Assembly: GCF_000716335.1 (NCBI RefSeq)
Contig: NZ_KL591022.1
Location: 21,664-54,657, forward strand
DNA length: 32,994 bases
Source of the DNA: Streptomyces sp. NRRL S-118
GTDB lineage: Bacteria > Actinomycetota > Actinomycetes > Streptomycetales > Streptomycetaceae
Reading direction: 5' to 3'
Both the position numbers and the translations under genes were made by a program. This document shows, piece by piece, positions 22,507 to 31,650 of this stretch (its first letter is position 1; each line of letters opens with the position of its first letter). Under the pieces are notes generated by a model that was not told the DNA's origin, did not search any database, and saw nothing but the letters and a program-made list of their open reading frames with translations.

Positions 22507-24066
22507 TCAGGTCACCAGGTCCCGCCGCCGCAGTCCGGTCAGTCCCGCGGCCACCAGCGCGCCCGTCACTGCCCCGAGGATCAGCAGCGGCGGCCAGGCC
22601 ACGGCCGCGCCGGGGAGCTTCGGGAGGTGGCCGAACGGCGAGACGTTCAGGACGAGTTGCGGAAGGTCCAGCGCCGGGCCGATCCAGCCCAGCGCCAGAC
22701 ACAGCCCGGCGGCAGCCCACGCCGCCGGGACCGCCTTCGGCAGGGCGCCGTACAGCAGTACCGCCACGCCGCCCAGGGCCCAGACCGCCGGGAGTTGGGC
22801 GAGCGCGGCGGTCAGGACGGGCCCGGCGTCCCGGCCGTACGAGAGGGTCAGGCCGACCCCCGCCGCGACCATGAGCAGCGCCGCGCCGCCGAAGGCGATG
22901 AGCAGGTGGCCCGCCGCCCAGCGCAGGCGGCTCACGGCGTTGGCGAGGATCGGCTCGGCGCGGCCGGAGGTCTCCTCGCCGTGCAGGCGCAGGACCGAGC
23001 CGACGACGTACAGCGCGGCGACCATCCCGAAGAGGCCGGTCATCGCGGCGAGGAAGGCGTCCTCCAGGCCGCTGCGGCCGCCCATGCGCTCGAAGATCTG
23101 CCGTGCCCGGGCATTGTCGCCGACCAGGTCGCCGGCACCCTCGACCATGCCGCCGAAGATGAGTCCCGCGGCCAGGAAGCCCAGCGTCCAGCCGAGGACG
23201 CCGCCCCGCTGGAGCCGCCACGCGAGGGCGCCGGCGGCGCCGAGGCGACCGGAGGCCGGACCGGGGCGGGCCGGCAGGAAGCTCATACCGACGTCGCGCC
23301 GCCCGGCGAGCCCGTAGGCCACGGCCGTCTGGGCAGCGACCGCCGCGGCCATGAGCAGCAGCACCCACCAGCGCTCGGAGGCGAAGGCGCGGACGTGCTC
23401 GGCCCAGCCGACGGGGGACAACCAGGTCAGCGCGGACGCGCCCCCCGCATCGCCCGCTGCCCTCAGCAGGAACGCCAGCCCCAGCGCCACCGCCGTGAGG
23501 CCCTTCGCGAGCCGCGCGCTCTCGGTGAGCTGGGCGACGATCGCGGCCATGGTGGCGAACACCATGCCGGTCCCACCGACCGCGAGACCGAGCGCGAGGG
23601 CTCCGGCCGCGCCCTCGCCGGCCAGCCCGGCGGTGATGAGCAGCGCGACGGCGGCGTTGGCGGTCAGCGCGGTCAGCAGCGCGGCGGTCAGCGGCGCCCG
23701 GCGGCCCACCCGGCCCGCCGACAGCATCTCCTGACGCCCTGTCTCCTCTTCCTCCCGGGTGTGCCGTACGACGATGATCAGGCTCATCACGGCTGCCAGC
23801 GCCGCCGCGAAGACCCCGAACCGCCACGCCACCAGCGCGCCGGTCGAGTCGCCGAACACCGGCCCGTACAAGGACCGGATCGAGCTGTTCGCGTTCATCG
23901 ACGCGGCGACCTCGGCGCGCGCGGCGGGCGTGTCGTACAGCGCCCCGATCGAGCCGGCGCCGCTCGCGACCATGCCGCCGGTGACCACCGCCCACAGGGG
24001 CAGCATCAGCCGGTCGCGGCGCAGCGCGAGCCGCGCAAGGGTTCCCGTGCCGGTCAGCGCGCTCAT
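22507..24066 (-). CDS. ABC exporter permease (polyketide-antibiotic type)
   Basis: A 519-aa permease with about 12 helices in two halves, matching the large fused permeases annotated as polyketide or tetronasin antibiotic exporters. Features: [17 protein letters not shown] at the N-terminus, [17 protein letters not shown] in the first cytoplasmic loop and its repeat [22 protein letters not shown] in the second half. The two related EE-x-GR-x-E loops show the internal duplication. Its ATG overlaps the ATPase stop (ATGA), so the subunits are made in a coupled way. It probably exports a hydrophobic compound; the substrate is unknown. It converges on the KimA-like gene, 62 nt apart. Confidence 0.88.
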   Translation of the reverse strand: MSALTGTGTLARLALRRDRLMLPLWAVVTGGMVASGAGSIGALYDTPAARAEVAASMNANSSIRSLYGPVFGDSTGALVAWRFGVFAAALAAVMSLIIVVRHTREEEETGRQEMLSAGRVGRRAPLTAALLTALTANAAVALLITAGLAGEGAAGALALGLAVGGTGMVFATMAAIVAQLTESARLAKGLTAVALGLAFLLRAAGDAGGASALTWLSPVGWAEHVRAFASERWWVLLLMAAAVAAQTAVAYGLAGRRDVGMSFLPARPGPASGRLGAAGALAWRLQRGGVLGWTLGFLAAGLIFGGMVEGAGDLVGDNARARQIFERMGGRSGLEDAFLAAMTGLFGMVAALYVVGSVLRLHGEETSGRAEPILANAVSRLRWAAGHLLIAFGGAALLMVAAGVGLTLSYGRDAGPVLTAALAQLPAVWALGGVAVLLYGALPKAVPAAWAAAGLCLALGWIGPALDLPQLVLNVSPFGHLPKLPGAAVAWPPLLILGAVTGALVAAGLTGLRRRDLVT

Positions 24067-24962
24067 CGCCCGGCCTCCTCGGCGACGGCGTAGTGCCGCA
24101 GGAAAAGCTCCTCCAGGGTGGGCGGGGTGCTGATCAGCGACCGTACGCCGGAGGCGGCGAGGGACGTCAGCACCGCGTTCAGGTGGTCGGCGTCGACCTG
24201 GAGGCTGACGCGGTGGCCCTGTACGTCGAGGTCGTGGACGCCGGGGAGGTACGCGAGTCCGTTGGGCGGTCCGGCGAGCTCGGCGGTGACGCTCGTCCGG
24301 GTGAGGTGGCGCAGTTCGGCGAGTGAGCCGGTCTCCACGGTGCGGCCCTTGCGGATGATGCTGACCCGGTCGCAGAGGCTCTCCACCTCGCTGAGGATGT
24401 GCGAGGAGAGCAGGATGGTCCGGCCGCGGTCGCGTTCCTCGGCGACGCACCGTTGGAAGACCGCCTCCATGAGCGGGTCGAGACCGCTCGTCGGCTCGTC
24501 GAGGATCAGCACGTCCACGTCGGAGGCGAAGGCGGCGACGAGGGCGACCTTCTGGCGGTTGCCCTTGGAGTACGTGCGCCCCTTCTTGGTGGGGTCGAGC
24601 TCGAACCGTTCGACGAGTTCGGCCCGGCGGGCCTTGTCGAGGCCGCCGCGCAGGCGTCCGTACAGGTCGATGACCTCGCCTCCGGAGAGGTTGCGCCACA
24701 GGGTGACGTCGCCGGGGACGTACGCGACGCGCCGGTGCAGCTCGACGGCGTCGTGCCAGGGGTCGCGGCCGAGGAGCCGGGCGGCGCCGGAGTCGGCGCG
24801 CAGCAGGCCCAGCAGGACCCGGATGGTGGTGGACTTCCCGGCGCCGTTGGGGCCGAGGAAGCCGTGGACCTCGCCGGTGGCGACGGTCAGGTCGAGGCCG
24901 TCCAGCGCGTGCGTCCGCCCGAACGACTTGTGCAGTCCGGTGACGGTGATGGCGTTCGTCAT
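24063..24962 (-). CDS. ABC exporter ATPase
   Basis: A 299-aa ABC ATPase of the DrrA-like drug-export group. Walker [10 protein letters not shown] is at residues 37-45, the degenerate signature is YSKGNRQK, Walker B and D-loop read [12 protein letters not shown], and the H-loop is [13 protein letters not shown]-terminal ~90-residue domain follows the nucleotide-binding core, ending [18 protein letters not shown] 24962 has no real RBS, but a -10-like TACGTT ends 7 nt upstream of it, so the transcript is probably leaderless. It is the first gene of a two-gene operon controlled through the palindrome at 24983-24998. Confidence 0.9.
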   Translation of the reverse strand: MTNAITVTGLHKSFGRTHALDGLDLTVATGEVHGFLGPNGAGKSTTIRVLLGLLRADSGAARLLGRDPWHDAVELHRRVAYVPGDVTLWRNLSGGEVIDLYGRLRGGLDKARRAELVERFELDPTKKGRTYSKGNRQKVALVAAFASDVDVLILDEPTSGLDPLMEAVFQRCVAEERDRGRTILLSSHILSEVESLCDRVSIIRKGRTVETGSLAELRHLTRTSVTAELAGPPNGLAYLPGVHDLDVQGHRVSLQVDADHLNAVLTSLAASGVRSLISTPPTLEELFLRHYAVAEEAGR

Positions 24963-24969
24963 GCTTCAG

Positions 24970-25016
24970 AACGTACGCATGTTTCACAAATTTGTGAAGT
25001 TAAGGAACCGTATAAA
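24970..25016. promoter_or_regulatory. Divergent promoter pair for the ABC exporter and its regulator
   Basis: Minus strand: TTCACA (24998-24993), 17-nt spacer, TACGTT (24975-24970), predicting a start at about 24963 next to the ATPase ATG. Plus strand: TATAAA (25011-25016) is the best -10 for the regulator, with no good -35, giving a leader of ~30 nt. Both promoters straddle the operator. Confidence 0.5.
24983..24998. promoter_or_regulatory. Perfect 16-bp palindromic operator TTCACAAATTTGTGAA
   Basis: An AT-rich perfect palindrome stands out in this GC-rich DNA, between the divergent ABC exporter operon and the GbsR/MarR gene. It covers the predicted -35 of the exporter. This is the expected position and form for the operator of the adjacent regulator, allowing repression of the exporter and autoregulation. 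Confidence 0.75.
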
Positions 25017-25054
25017 GTCGGGAGGTGCACCGGACGACGGGAGACGATGAGCCC

Positions 25055-25531
25055 ATGGGCAACGAGGAACAGGTGAGCCGTTTCGTGGAGCGCTTCGCGG
25101 CCGAGCTGACCGAGGCCGGCATGCAGCGCATGGCCTCCCGCGTCTTCGCCGCGCTGCTCGCCTCCGACAGCGGTTCGCGGACCTCCGCCGAACTCTCCGA
25201 GCAGCTGCGGATCAGCCCGGCCGCGGTCTCCGGTGCCATCCGCTACCTCAACCAGGTCGGCATGGTCAGCCGTGAGCGCGAGCCTGGCTCGCGGCGGGAC
25301 CGGTACGTCCTGCACAACGAGCTCTGGTACGAGACCTTCACCCGCCGCGACCAGATCCTCACCCGCTGGGAGGCCATCCTGCGCGAGGGCGCCGAGAGCC
25401 TGGGCCGGGACTCGGCGGCGGGGGCGCGGGTGGCGGAGACGGCGGAGTTCTTCGAGTTCCTCCAGAAGGAGATGCACCAGATGCTGGACCGCTGGCGCGA
25501 ACACCGTGCGACGCGTCCGCAGCCCGGCTGA
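25055..25531 (+). CDS. GbsR/MarR-family transcriptional regulator
   Basis: A 158-aa winged-helix regulator. Helices SRFVERFAAELTEAGMQRMASRVFAALL lead to the HTH (residues ~42-72: SAELSEQLRISPAAVSGAIRYLNQVGMV) and wing (SREREPGSRRDRYVL). A C-terminal dimerisation helix contains EFFEFLQKEMHQMLDRWRE. ATG 25055 has GGGAG 11 nt upstream; GTG 25025 in the same frame is possible but has its GGGAG directly against it. It is divergent from the ABC exporter with the palindromic operator between them, so it is almost certainly that operon's local repressor responding to the exported compound. Confidence 0.88.
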   Translation: MGNEEQVSRFVERFAAELTEAGMQRMASRVFAALLASDSGSRTSAELSEQLRISPAAVSGAIRYLNQVGMVSREREPGSRRDRYVLHNELWYETFTRRDQILTRWEAILREGAESLGRDSAAGARVAETAEFFEFLQKEMHQMLDRWREHRATRPQPG

Positions 25532-25954
25532 CCGGCGTGCCGGAACGCCGTGATGACGCGCCCCGGTTCTCGACAACGCGTCGGCCACTGGGTCAGGCGC
25601 ACCCCGCTCGCCGCCGTGCGCGCGACGGTGGCGCGGACGGCGGAGGAGCACTTGCCTGACAGCCTCTGTGCGCGCAACTGTCGGTGCCTGTAGGCGTAGT
25701 GGACGTACTCGCGTCCCAGGCGGAAGCCCGCCGTCAGGCCGGCAGCCGGCGGGAGCGGTCGTCCCGCGTACGGGTCCCGCTCGCGGTTCGGCCCCGCGAC
25801 ACCGCGTCCGCGCACAGTGCGGTGGCGCGGGCGCGGGCGAGGGCGAGGGCGAGGCGCCGGCGGCGCAGGTCCGGGGCGGTGGCGATGCGCCGGTCCGGTG
25901 CGGTGGCGATGCGCCGGCCGACGGCGCCCCGCGCCTCCTCGGCGGTGCGGCCGT
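25532..25954. other. Decayed or non-coding stretch after the regulator
   Basis: No intact gene. It contains CGGGCGAGGG-type repeats near 25826-25856 and a 24-bp tandem duplication (next entry). Minus-strand frames are compositionally abnormal. Together with the kdpB remnant just beyond, it looks like eroded coding DNA. Confidence 0.5.
25876..25917. repeat. 24-bp-period tandem duplication
   Basis: GCGGTGGCGATGCGCCGG occurs at 25876-25893 and 25900-25917, a head-to-tail duplication with a 24-bp period that keeps any frame. It probably reflects slippage in non-selected DNA. Confidence 0.65.
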
Positions 25955-26032
25955 CACCAGGGAGCGCGGATGAACCTTGCGCAGGGCCTCCGGGAAGGAC
26001 GCCGGCATCTGCTCGGGGTCCAGCAGACCGCC
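25955..26032 (-). pseudogene. Remnant of a kdpB N-terminus
   Basis: The minus strand encodes GGLLDPEQMPASFPEALRKV followed by HPRSLV. It aligns without gaps to residues [20 protein letters not shown] and NPRMMV of the KdpB in this window, with 15 of 26 identical. In KdpB this is the segment just before the first membrane helix. Nothing recognisable as KdpB follows downstream (the helix, DKTGT and TGES regions are absent) and no start codon is evident. It lies antisense to the kdp operon and about 2.8 kb before its kdpB, so it is a scrap of a second, lost P-type ATPase gene. Confidence 0.55.
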
Positions 26033-26184
26033 CCGCCACGCCTGGTACGCCGCCGGGGTGCAGCCCTGCGGTCGCGCTCTCCCGTATCCGGTGGAGCTTG
26101 CTGCCGGGTGGGGGAGAGCATCGCGGAAGACCTTCCGGAGTGACGGAGGCGGAGTGGCAGGAGGGGCACATGAGTGCTTCGGGA

Positions 26185-26220
26185 GCCTTGTCGTGCGGAG
26201 GTACCTCCGCACGACAAGGC
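26185..26220. repeat. Perfect 36-bp palindrome
   Basis: GCCTTGTCGTGCGGAGGT (26185-26202) is followed directly by its exact reverse complement (26203-26220), centred on GGTACC. Having no loop, it is less like a terminator than like two fused terminal repeats, an operator, or a scar left by an excised element. It lies ~150 bp from the kdpB remnant and ~440 bp before kdpF. Confidence 0.85.
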
Positions 26221-26299
26221 CGCGCGCGGTCGCGGCGACGAACCGATGGGGAGGAAGTGCGCGCCGCCGCGTACGCCGTCCCGGCGGGCCCGGTGGTGC

Positions 26300-26331
26300 C
26301 CGCGGCTTTGAGTGGCCGCGGCTTTGAGTGG
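26300..26331. repeat. 16-bp tandem duplication
   Basis: CCGCGGCTTTGAGTGG occurs twice head-to-tail (26300-26315, 26316-26331), followed by a partial third CCGCGGG. It is further evidence that this stretch is free to expand and carries no constrained gene. Confidence 0.7.
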
Positions 26332-26396
26332 CCGCGGGAAAACGTAGCCGCAACGGAGGCGCCGAATGCGCTGAAGGGGCCGGTACTTACGGAGCC

Positions 26397-26658
26397 CTGA
26401 CGACGTCCTGGACGCTCGCATCAAGCGGACGTCGGGCTCGCGTCAAGAGAGCGGAAAGCGCATAGAGGGGGCGTCAGCCAACCCGGTTTCCCGGACGTGC
26501 GGCCGCTGCGCACGCTCCGGCGCACGCGCCGCGTCAAGGTCGTGTCAGCTTTCACCCACGCACCGCCATGGTGCCGTCAAGACGACGGGTGGCCCTGCCC
26601 CCGCGGCGAGACGCTTCGCCTGACGGAGAAGATCACCCCACCAAGGAGTCGGTCCAGG
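26397..26658 (+). promoter_or_regulatory. kdpF upstream region with GTCAAG repeats
   Basis: No gene. It carries ATCAAG (26420) and GTCAAG (26442), 22 bp apart (two helical turns); GTCAAG (26533) with GTCAGC 11 bp on (26544); and GTCAAG (26576). The spacing is that of an OmpR/KdpE-family activator array. The -10/-35 could not be fixed. AAGGAG (26643-26648) is the ribosome site of kdpF. Confidence 0.45.
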
Positions 26659-26748
26659 ATGGATGCGGAGAACGTTGTCGGGCTCATCGTCGCCCTCGCC
26701 CTCATCGGATACCTGGTGGCAGCGGTGAGGTACCCGGAGAAGTTCTGA
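26659..26748 (+). CDS. kdpF: KdpF, first copy
   Basis: A 29-aa single-helix peptide, MDAENVVGLIVALALIGYLV followed by AAVRYPEKF. It has the KdpF pattern of a short acidic start, one hydrophobic helix and the terminal Y/KPE-K/R-F. KdpF stabilises the KdpFABC K+ pump in the membrane. AGGAG lies ~10 nt upstream of ATG 26659. Unusually, 224 nt separate it from the next small ORF, and a second kdpF precedes kdpA directly. It could form its own short transcript or a regulated leader cistron. Confidence 0.85.
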   Translation: MDAENVVGLIVALALIGYLVAAVRYPEKF

Positions 26749-26972
26749 CGCGCCGGACGGCCTGTGTGACTGAGCGGTGCCCCACACCGCCGCGACGGCT
26801 CCGAGCCGCACAGGCCACTGCGGCCGAATGAGGGCGTACAGGGTCCGTCAAAACGGCGCTGACGGCCGTAAGGGAGCCGTCAACGAGCGCTGCGGTCCGG
26901 CTGGGATGCGGTTTCCTCGAACGGTCCGAGGGACGGATTTTCATCTCATCGTCTTCATTCAGGAGTGTCTCG
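26749..26972 (+). promoter_or_regulatory. Spacer between first kdpF and the micro-ORF, possible second promoter
   Basis: No gene. GTCAAA (26847) and GTCAAC (26879) lie 32 bp apart (three turns), each within a CCGTCAA context. CCGTCA (26845-26850) can pair with TGACGG (26860-26865). The last 40 bp are AT-richer (ATTTTCATCTCATCGTCTTCATTC). This looks like a second regulated promoter inside the operon. Confidence 0.4.
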
Positions 26973-27056
26973 ATGGCCGACGTGGCCTTCGTCGTCACCA
27001 CGATCGCGGTGTTCGCGCTGGTGGCCTTCATCGCCAAGGGGGTGGCGAAGCTGTGA
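26973..27056 (+). CDS. 27-aa single-helix membrane peptide ahead of kdpF
   Basis: ATG 26973 opens a 27-codon frame, [20 protein letters not shown] followed by AKGVAKL. It has one hydrophobic helix, negative at the N-terminus and Lys-rich at the C-terminus, so the C-terminus should be cytoplasmic. AGGAG (26961-26965) sits 7 nt before the start, a strong site. The stop overlaps the second kdpF start (GTGA), so the two are translationally coupled. It is not KdpF: it lacks the GL-x-V-A-L core and the PE-x-F end. It is too well placed to be chance, and probably a small subunit or modulator of the Kdp pump. Confidence 0.7.
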   Translation: MADVAFVVTTIAVFALVAFIAKGVAKL

Positions 27057-27142
27057 CTGCCGAGAACATCGTCGGGCTGGTCGTGGCCGTCGCTCTACTG
27101 GGTTACCTGGTCCTCGCCCTGGTCAAGCCGGAGAGGTTCTGA
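27053..27142 (+). CDS. kdpF: KdpF, second copy
   Basis: A 29-aa peptide from GTG 27053: [20 protein letters not shown] then LALVKPERF (first residue Met in vivo). It matches the first copy at most core positions (AEN-V/I-VGL, GYLV, PE-K/R-F) but the nucleotide sequences have diverged, so the duplication is old. It overlaps the 27-aa ORF by 4 nt and is followed 8 nt later by kdpA, the normal place for kdpF. This is presumably the copy made stoichiometrically with KdpABC. Confidence 0.87.
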   Translation: MTAENIVGLVVAVALLGYLVLALVKPERF

Positions 27143-27150
27143 GCACATCC

Positions 27151-28815
27151 ATGAGCCCTTTCCTCGCCGGTGTGCTCCAGATGCTCGCGCTGATTGCCGC
27201 GCTCGCCCTGGCATACCGCCCGCTCGGCGACTACATGGCCCGGGTCTACTCCTCCGACAAGCACCTGCGGGTGGAGAAGTGGGTCTACAAGGCCATCGGC
27301 GCCAACCCTGACGTCGAGATGCGCTGGCCCGCCTACCTGCGCGGTGTCCTGGCCTTCTCGGCCGTGAGCGTTCTCTTCCTCTACGGCCTGCAGCGGCTCC
27401 AGGGCTCGCTGCCCGGTTCGCTCGGCTTCGTGTCGATCGACCCGGACCAGGCGTTCAACACCGCCGCGTCGTTCGTGTCGAACACCAACTGGCAGTCGTA
27501 CTACGGCGAGCAGGCCATGGGCCACGTCGTGCAGACCGGTGGCCTGGCGGTGCAGAACTTCGTCTCCGCCGCCGTCGGCATCGCGGTCGCCGTCGCGCTG
27601 GTACGCGGCTTCGCCAGGTCCCGCACCGGTGATCTGGGGAACTTCTGGGCCGACCTGGTGCGCGGTGTCGTCCGGATCCTGCTGCCGATCTCCGTCATCG
27701 GCGCGATCGTCCTGGTCGCCAGTGGCGCCATCCAGAACTTCGCCGGCATCCATGAGATCGGGCAGTTCATGGGCGGCTCCCAGCAGTGGAACGGCGGCGC
27801 GGTCGCCTCGCAGGAGGTCATCAAGGAGCTGGGAACGAACGGCGGCGGCTACTTCAACGCCAACTCCGCCCACCCCTTCGAGAACCCCGACGGCTTCACC
27901 AACCTGTTCGAAATCTTCCTGATCCTCCTGATCCCGTTCTCGCTGACCCGCACCTTCGGGCGGATGGTCGGCTCTCTGAAGCAGGGCTACGCGATCCTCG
28001 GCACGATGGCGACCATCTGCGTCGGATTCGTTCTGCTCATGTGGGCTACGGAGTTCGCCGGCCACGGCCCGGCCCTCGAGGCCGCGGGCGGTGCGATGGA
28101 GGGCAAGGAGACCCGCTTCGGCATCGGCGCCTCGTCGATCTTCGCGGTCTCCACGACCCTGACCTCCACCGGTGCGGTGGATTCGTTCCACTCCTCGTAC
28201 ACCGGGCTGGGCGGCGGTATCACGATGCTCGGCATGATGCTGGGCGAGATCGCGCCCGGCGGGGTGGGCTCCGGCCTGTACGGCATGCTGATCATGGCGA
28301 TCATCGCGGTGTTCATCGCCGGACTGATGGTCGGCCGTACGCCCGAGTACCTGGGCAAGAAGATCTCCACCCGCGAGATCAAGCTGGCGTCCTGCTACAT
28401 CCTGGTCACCCCCGCGTTGGTGCTCTGCTTCACCGCCGCCGCCGTGGCGCTGGACACCCCGGCGACCTCCATGACGAACAGTGGTGCACACGGCTTCTCC
28501 GAGGTCCTGTACGCCTACACCTCCGGCGCCAACAACAACGGCAGCGCCTTCGCCGGCCTGAACGCCGACACTCAGTGGTTCAACACCACCATCGGGCTCG
28601 CCATGCTGCTCGGCCGGTTCGTGCCGATGGTGTTCGTGCTGGCGCTCGCCGGCTCGCTCGCCGAGCAGACACCGGTGCCCAGGACGGCAGGCACCCTGCG
28701 CACCGAGAAGCCGCTGTTCACCGGCCTGCTCGTCGGCACCATCGTGATCATCACCGGACTGACCTACTTCCCGGCCCTGGCTCTGGGACCGCTCGCCGAA
28801 GGGCTGGCGTCATGA
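27151..28815 (+). CDS. kdpA: Potassium-transporting ATPase subunit KdpA
   Basis: A 554-aa channel-like subunit that selects and passes K+ in the KdpFABC pump. Ten helices are expected. The selectivity-filter signature [19 protein letters not shown] begins at residue 228, with the other pore loops at [38 protein letters not shown] and [15 protein letters not shown]. Length and motifs are normal. ATG 27151 lies 8 nt after the kdpF stop and has only the modest GAGAGG (27131-27136) ahead of it, so coupling to kdpF is likely. Its stop overlaps kdpB (ATGA). Confidence 0.96.
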   Translation: MSPFLAGVLQMLALIAALALAYRPLGDYMARVYSSDKHLRVEKWVYKAIGANPDVEMRWPAYLRGVLAFSAVSVLFLYGLQRLQGSLPGSLGFVSIDPDQAFNTAASFVSNTNWQSYYGEQAMGHVVQTGGLAVQNFVSAAVGIAVAVALVRGFARSRTGDLGNFWADLVRGVVRILLPISVIGAIVLVASGAIQNFAGIHEIGQFMGGSQQWNGGAVASQEVIKELGTNGGGYFNANSAHPFENPDGFTNLFEIFLILLIPFSLTRTFGRMVGSLKQGYAILGTMATICVGFVLLMWATEFAGHGPALEAAGGAMEGKETRFGIGASSIFAVSTTLTSTGAVDSFHSSYTGLGGGITMLGMMLGEIAPGGVGSGLYGMLIMAIIAVFIAGLMVGRTPEYLGKKISTREIKLASCYILVTPALVLCFTAAAVALDTPATSMTNSGAHGFSEVLYAYTSGANNNGSAFAGLNADTQWFNTTIGLAMLLGRFVPMVFVLALAGSLAEQTPVPRTAGTLRTEKPLFTGLLVGTIVIITGLTYFPALALGPLAEGLAS

Positions 28816-30950
28816 CCACCGACGTGACGAAACAAGAGAACCCCATGTCCACGGCCCCTGCGGCCCCAGCGCCCCATCACGATGTGCCGACCGGTCACCA
28901 GCCCGACGCGGGCCGGGTCGCCGGGGGCCTGTTCGACCCCGGGCAACTGGTCACGTCCTTCCCGGACGCGATCCGTAAGCTCAACCCCCGGATGATGGTC
29001 AAGTCCCCGGTGATGTTCGTGGTCCTCATCGGTTCCGTGGCCACCACGCTGCTGGCTTGTAAGGATCCCGGCGACTGGTTCGGCTGGGCGATCACCGTGT
29101 GGCTGTGGCTCACCACGATCTTCGCCAACCTGGCGGAGGCGGTGGCCGAGGGCCGCGGCAAGGCCCAGGCCGACACGCTGCGCAAGGCCAAGACCGACAC
29201 GGTCGCCCGCCGTCTCGGCGGCAGCGGTGAGGAGCGCGTGCCCGGCACCGAGCTGCGGATCGGCGACCTCGTCGTGTGCGAGGCCGGCGACATCATCCCG
29301 GGCGACGGCGATGTCGTCGAGGGCGTGGCGTCCGTGGACGAGTCCGCCATCACGGGGGAGTCGGCGCCGGTCATCCGGGAGTCCGGCGGCGACCGGTCGG
29401 CCGTCACCGGCGGTACGAAGGTCCTGTCCGACCGGATCGTCATCAAGATCACGACGAAGCCCGGCGAGACGTTCATCGACCGCATGATCAACCTCGTCGA
29501 GGGTGCCGCGCGGCAGAAGACCCCCAACGAGATCGCGCTGAACATCCTGCTCGCCTCGCTCACGATCGTGTTCCTGCTCGCCGTGGTGACCCTGAAGCCG
29601 TTCGCCATCCACGCGGGCGCCGACGCGCAGACCTCGATGATCGTCCTCGTCGCCCTGCTGGTCTGCCTGATCCCGACGACGATCGGCGCGCTGCTGTCGG
29701 CGATCGGCATCGCGGGCATGGACCGGCTCGTCCAGCGCAACGTGCTGGCCATGTCGGGCCGCGCCGTCGAGGCGGCGGGTGACGTGTCGACGCTGCTGCT
29801 CGACAAGACCGGCACCATCACGCTCGGCAACCGGCAGGCCGCCGATTTCGTGCCCGTCAAGGGCACCACGGCCGCCGAGGTGGCGGACGCCGCCCAGCTC
29901 TCGTCGCTCGCCGATGAGACGCCCGAGGGCCGCTCCATCGTCGTACTGGCCAAGGAGAAGTACGGGCTGCGCGAGCGCCACCAGGGCGAACTGGCCCACG
30001 CCGAATGGATCGCATTCACGGCCCGGACCCGGATGTCCGGCGTGGACGTCGACGGGCGCAAGGTCCGCAAGGGTGCGACGGCTTCGGTCATCGCGTGGGT
30101 GAAGGAGCGCGGCGGCCAGGTCGCCGGCGACGCCGACGAGATCGCCAACCACATCTCGGAGGCCGGCGGCACACCGCTGCTCGTGGCGGCCGAGGACGAC
30201 AAGGGCGTACGGGTCCTGGGCGTCATCCATCTCAAAGACGTCGTCAAGGAGGGTATGCGGGAGCGGTTCGACGAGCTGCGCCGCATGGGCATCAAGACGG
30301 TGATGATCACGGGTGACAACCCGTTGACCGCCCGGGCCATCGCCGAGGAAGCGGGAGTGGACGACTTCCTCGCCGAGGCCACCCCCGAGGACAAGATGGC
30401 CCTCATCAAGCGGGAGCAGGCCGGTGGCAAGCTCGTCGCGATGACCGGCGACGGTACGAACGACGCCCCGGCGCTCGCCCAGGCCGACGTCGGGGTGGCG
30501 ATGAACACCGGCACCTCGGCCGCCAAGGAGGCCGGGAACATGGTGGACCTCGACTCCAACCCCACCAAGCTCATCGAGATCGTCGAGATCGGCAAGCAAC
30601 TCCTCATCACCCGGGGTGCCCTGACCACGTTCTCGATCGCCAATGATGTGGCGAAGTACTTCGCGATCATCCCGGCAATGTTCGCGATCGCCTACCCCGG
30701 CCTGGACAAGCTCAACGTCATGGGCCTGGCCTCGCCCGAGTCGGCGATCCTTTCCGCGGTGATCTTCAACGCGCTCGTCATCGTCGCCCTGGTGCCGCTG
30801 GCGCTGAGGGGCGTGCGGTACCGGCCCATGAGCGCCGACCGGATGCTCCGCCGGAACCTCGGCATCTACGGCATCGGCGGCCTCGTCGCACCCTTCATCG
30901 GCATCAAGATCATCGACCTGCTCCTCTCCCTCATCCCTGGCATCGGGTGA
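28812..30950 (+). CDS. kdpB: Potassium-transporting ATPase subunit KdpB
   Basis: A 712-aa P-type ATPase that drives K+ uptake. All hallmarks are present: TGES (181-184) in the actuator domain, the phosphorylated Asp in [10 protein letters not shown] (D331), [10 protein letters not shown], and [10 protein letters not shown] (D547/D551). The N-terminal [20 protein letters not shown] precedes TM1. The first ~30 residues are a Pro/Ala-rich extension. ATG 28812 overlaps the kdpA stop (ATGA); ATG 28845 is an alternative. The stop overlaps kdpC (GTGA). The inhibitory Ser known from E. coli is in the TGES motif and is kept here. Confidence 0.96.
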   Translation: MTTDVTKQENPMSTAPAAPAPHHDVPTGHQPDAGRVAGGLFDPGQLVTSFPDAIRKLNPRMMVKSPVMFVVLIGSVATTLLACKDPGDWFGWAITVWLWLTTIFANLAEAVAEGRGKAQADTLRKAKTDTVARRLGGSGEERVPGTELRIGDLVVCEAGDIIPGDGDVVEGVASVDESAITGESAPVIRESGGDRSAVTGGTKVLSDRIVIKITTKPGETFIDRMINLVEGAARQKTPNEIALNILLASLTIVFLLAVVTLKPFAIHAGADAQTSMIVLVALLVCLIPTTIGALLSAIGIAGMDRLVQRNVLAMSGRAVEAAGDVSTLLLDKTGTITLGNRQAADFVPVKGTTAAEVADAAQLSSLADETPEGRSIVVLAKEKYGLRERHQGELAHAEWIAFTARTRMSGVDVDGRKVRKGATASVIAWVKERGGQVAGDADEIANHISEAGGTPLLVAAEDDKGVRVLGVIHLKDVVKEGMRERFDELRRMGIKTVMITGDNPLTARAIAEEAGVDDFLAEATPEDKMALIKREQAGGKLVAMTGDGTNDAPALAQADVGVAMNTGTSAAKEAGNMVDLDSNPTKLIEIVEIGKQLLITRGALTTFSIANDVAKYFAIIPAMFAIAYPGLDKLNVMGLASPESAILSAVIFNALVIVALVPLALRGVRYRPMSADRMLRRNLGIYGIGGLVAPFIGIKIIDLLLSLIPGIG

Positions 30951-31624
30951 CGACCATCATGAACACGTCCGTAGGCAACACCGCACGCCTGATCGGCGCC
31001 GGGCTGCGCGCCCTGCTGGTCCTGACCCTGGTCACCGGGGTGCTCTACCCCTTGGCCGTCACCGGCGTCGCCCAGGGATTGTTCCCCGGCAAGGCCAACG
31101 GCTCCGAGATCAGGAGTGACGGCAAGGTCGTCGGCTCCGAGCTCATCGGCCAGCGCTACGACCTGCCGGCGAAGGAGGGCGAGCAGACCCCGGCGCCGGA
31201 CCTGAGGTGGTTCCAGCCGCGCCCGTCCAACGGCCTGGGCACCAACACCGTCAACACCCGGTACAAGCTGCTTCTCTCCGGCGCGACCAACCGGTCCGGT
31301 GACAACGCCGAGCTGCTCCAGTGGGTGAAGGACGCCAAGGCCGCCGTCGTGAAGGACAACAGCACTGCCACCTACAAGGTGAAGCCCGGTGACGTGCCGG
31401 CCGACGCCGTCACCTCCTCCGCCTCCGGCCTGGACCCGCACATCTCCCCGGAGTACGCCAAGCTCCAGGTCCACCGCGTCGCCGAGAACAACCAGCTCGA
31501 CGTCACGCAGGTCGAGAAGCTGGTCGCCGAGCACACCGACGGACGGATCCTCGGCTTCATCGGTGAGCCCCGCGTCAACGTCCTCAAGCTCAACATCGCA
31601 CTGAAGGAACTGGCCAGGGGCTGA
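30947..31624 (+). CDS. kdpC: Potassium-transporting ATPase subunit KdpC
   Basis: A 225-aa subunit with one N-terminal membrane helix (residues ~18-42, [20 protein letters not shown]) and an extracytoplasmic domain that helps the pump's catalytic subunits. Family motifs: GSELIGQ, WFQPRPS and [23 protein letters not shown] 30947 overlaps the kdpB stop by 4 nt; ATG 30959 is a close alternative. It is slightly longer than the E. coli protein owing to an insert near [15 protein letters not shown], common in actinobacteria. A GC hairpin follows the gene. Confidence 0.95.
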   Translation: MTTIMNTSVGNTARLIGAGLRALLVLTLVTGVLYPLAVTGVAQGLFPGKANGSEIRSDGKVVGSELIGQRYDLPAKEGEQTPAPDLRWFQPRPSNGLGTNTVNTRYKLLLSGATNRSGDNAELLQWVKDAKAAVVKDNSTATYKVKPGDVPADAVTSSASGLDPHISPEYAKLQVHRVAENNQLDVTQVEKLVAEHTDGRILGFIGEPRVNVLKLNIALKELARG

Positions 31625-31650
31625 TGGCCTTACCGGAAGAACGGGCGAGT

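Noticed and set aside
20570..23995. 1141-aa minus-strand frame through the KimA-like gene and the ABC permease
   Set aside because: Long open frames antisense to GC-rich genes are common; composition is Arg/Gly/His-biased and it overlaps two well-identified genes.
26585..26645. Canonical E. coli-type KdpE box (AT-rich TTTATA/TTTACA repeats) before kdpF
   Set aside because: No such AT-rich repeats are present; the GTCAA repeats are the only candidate pattern.
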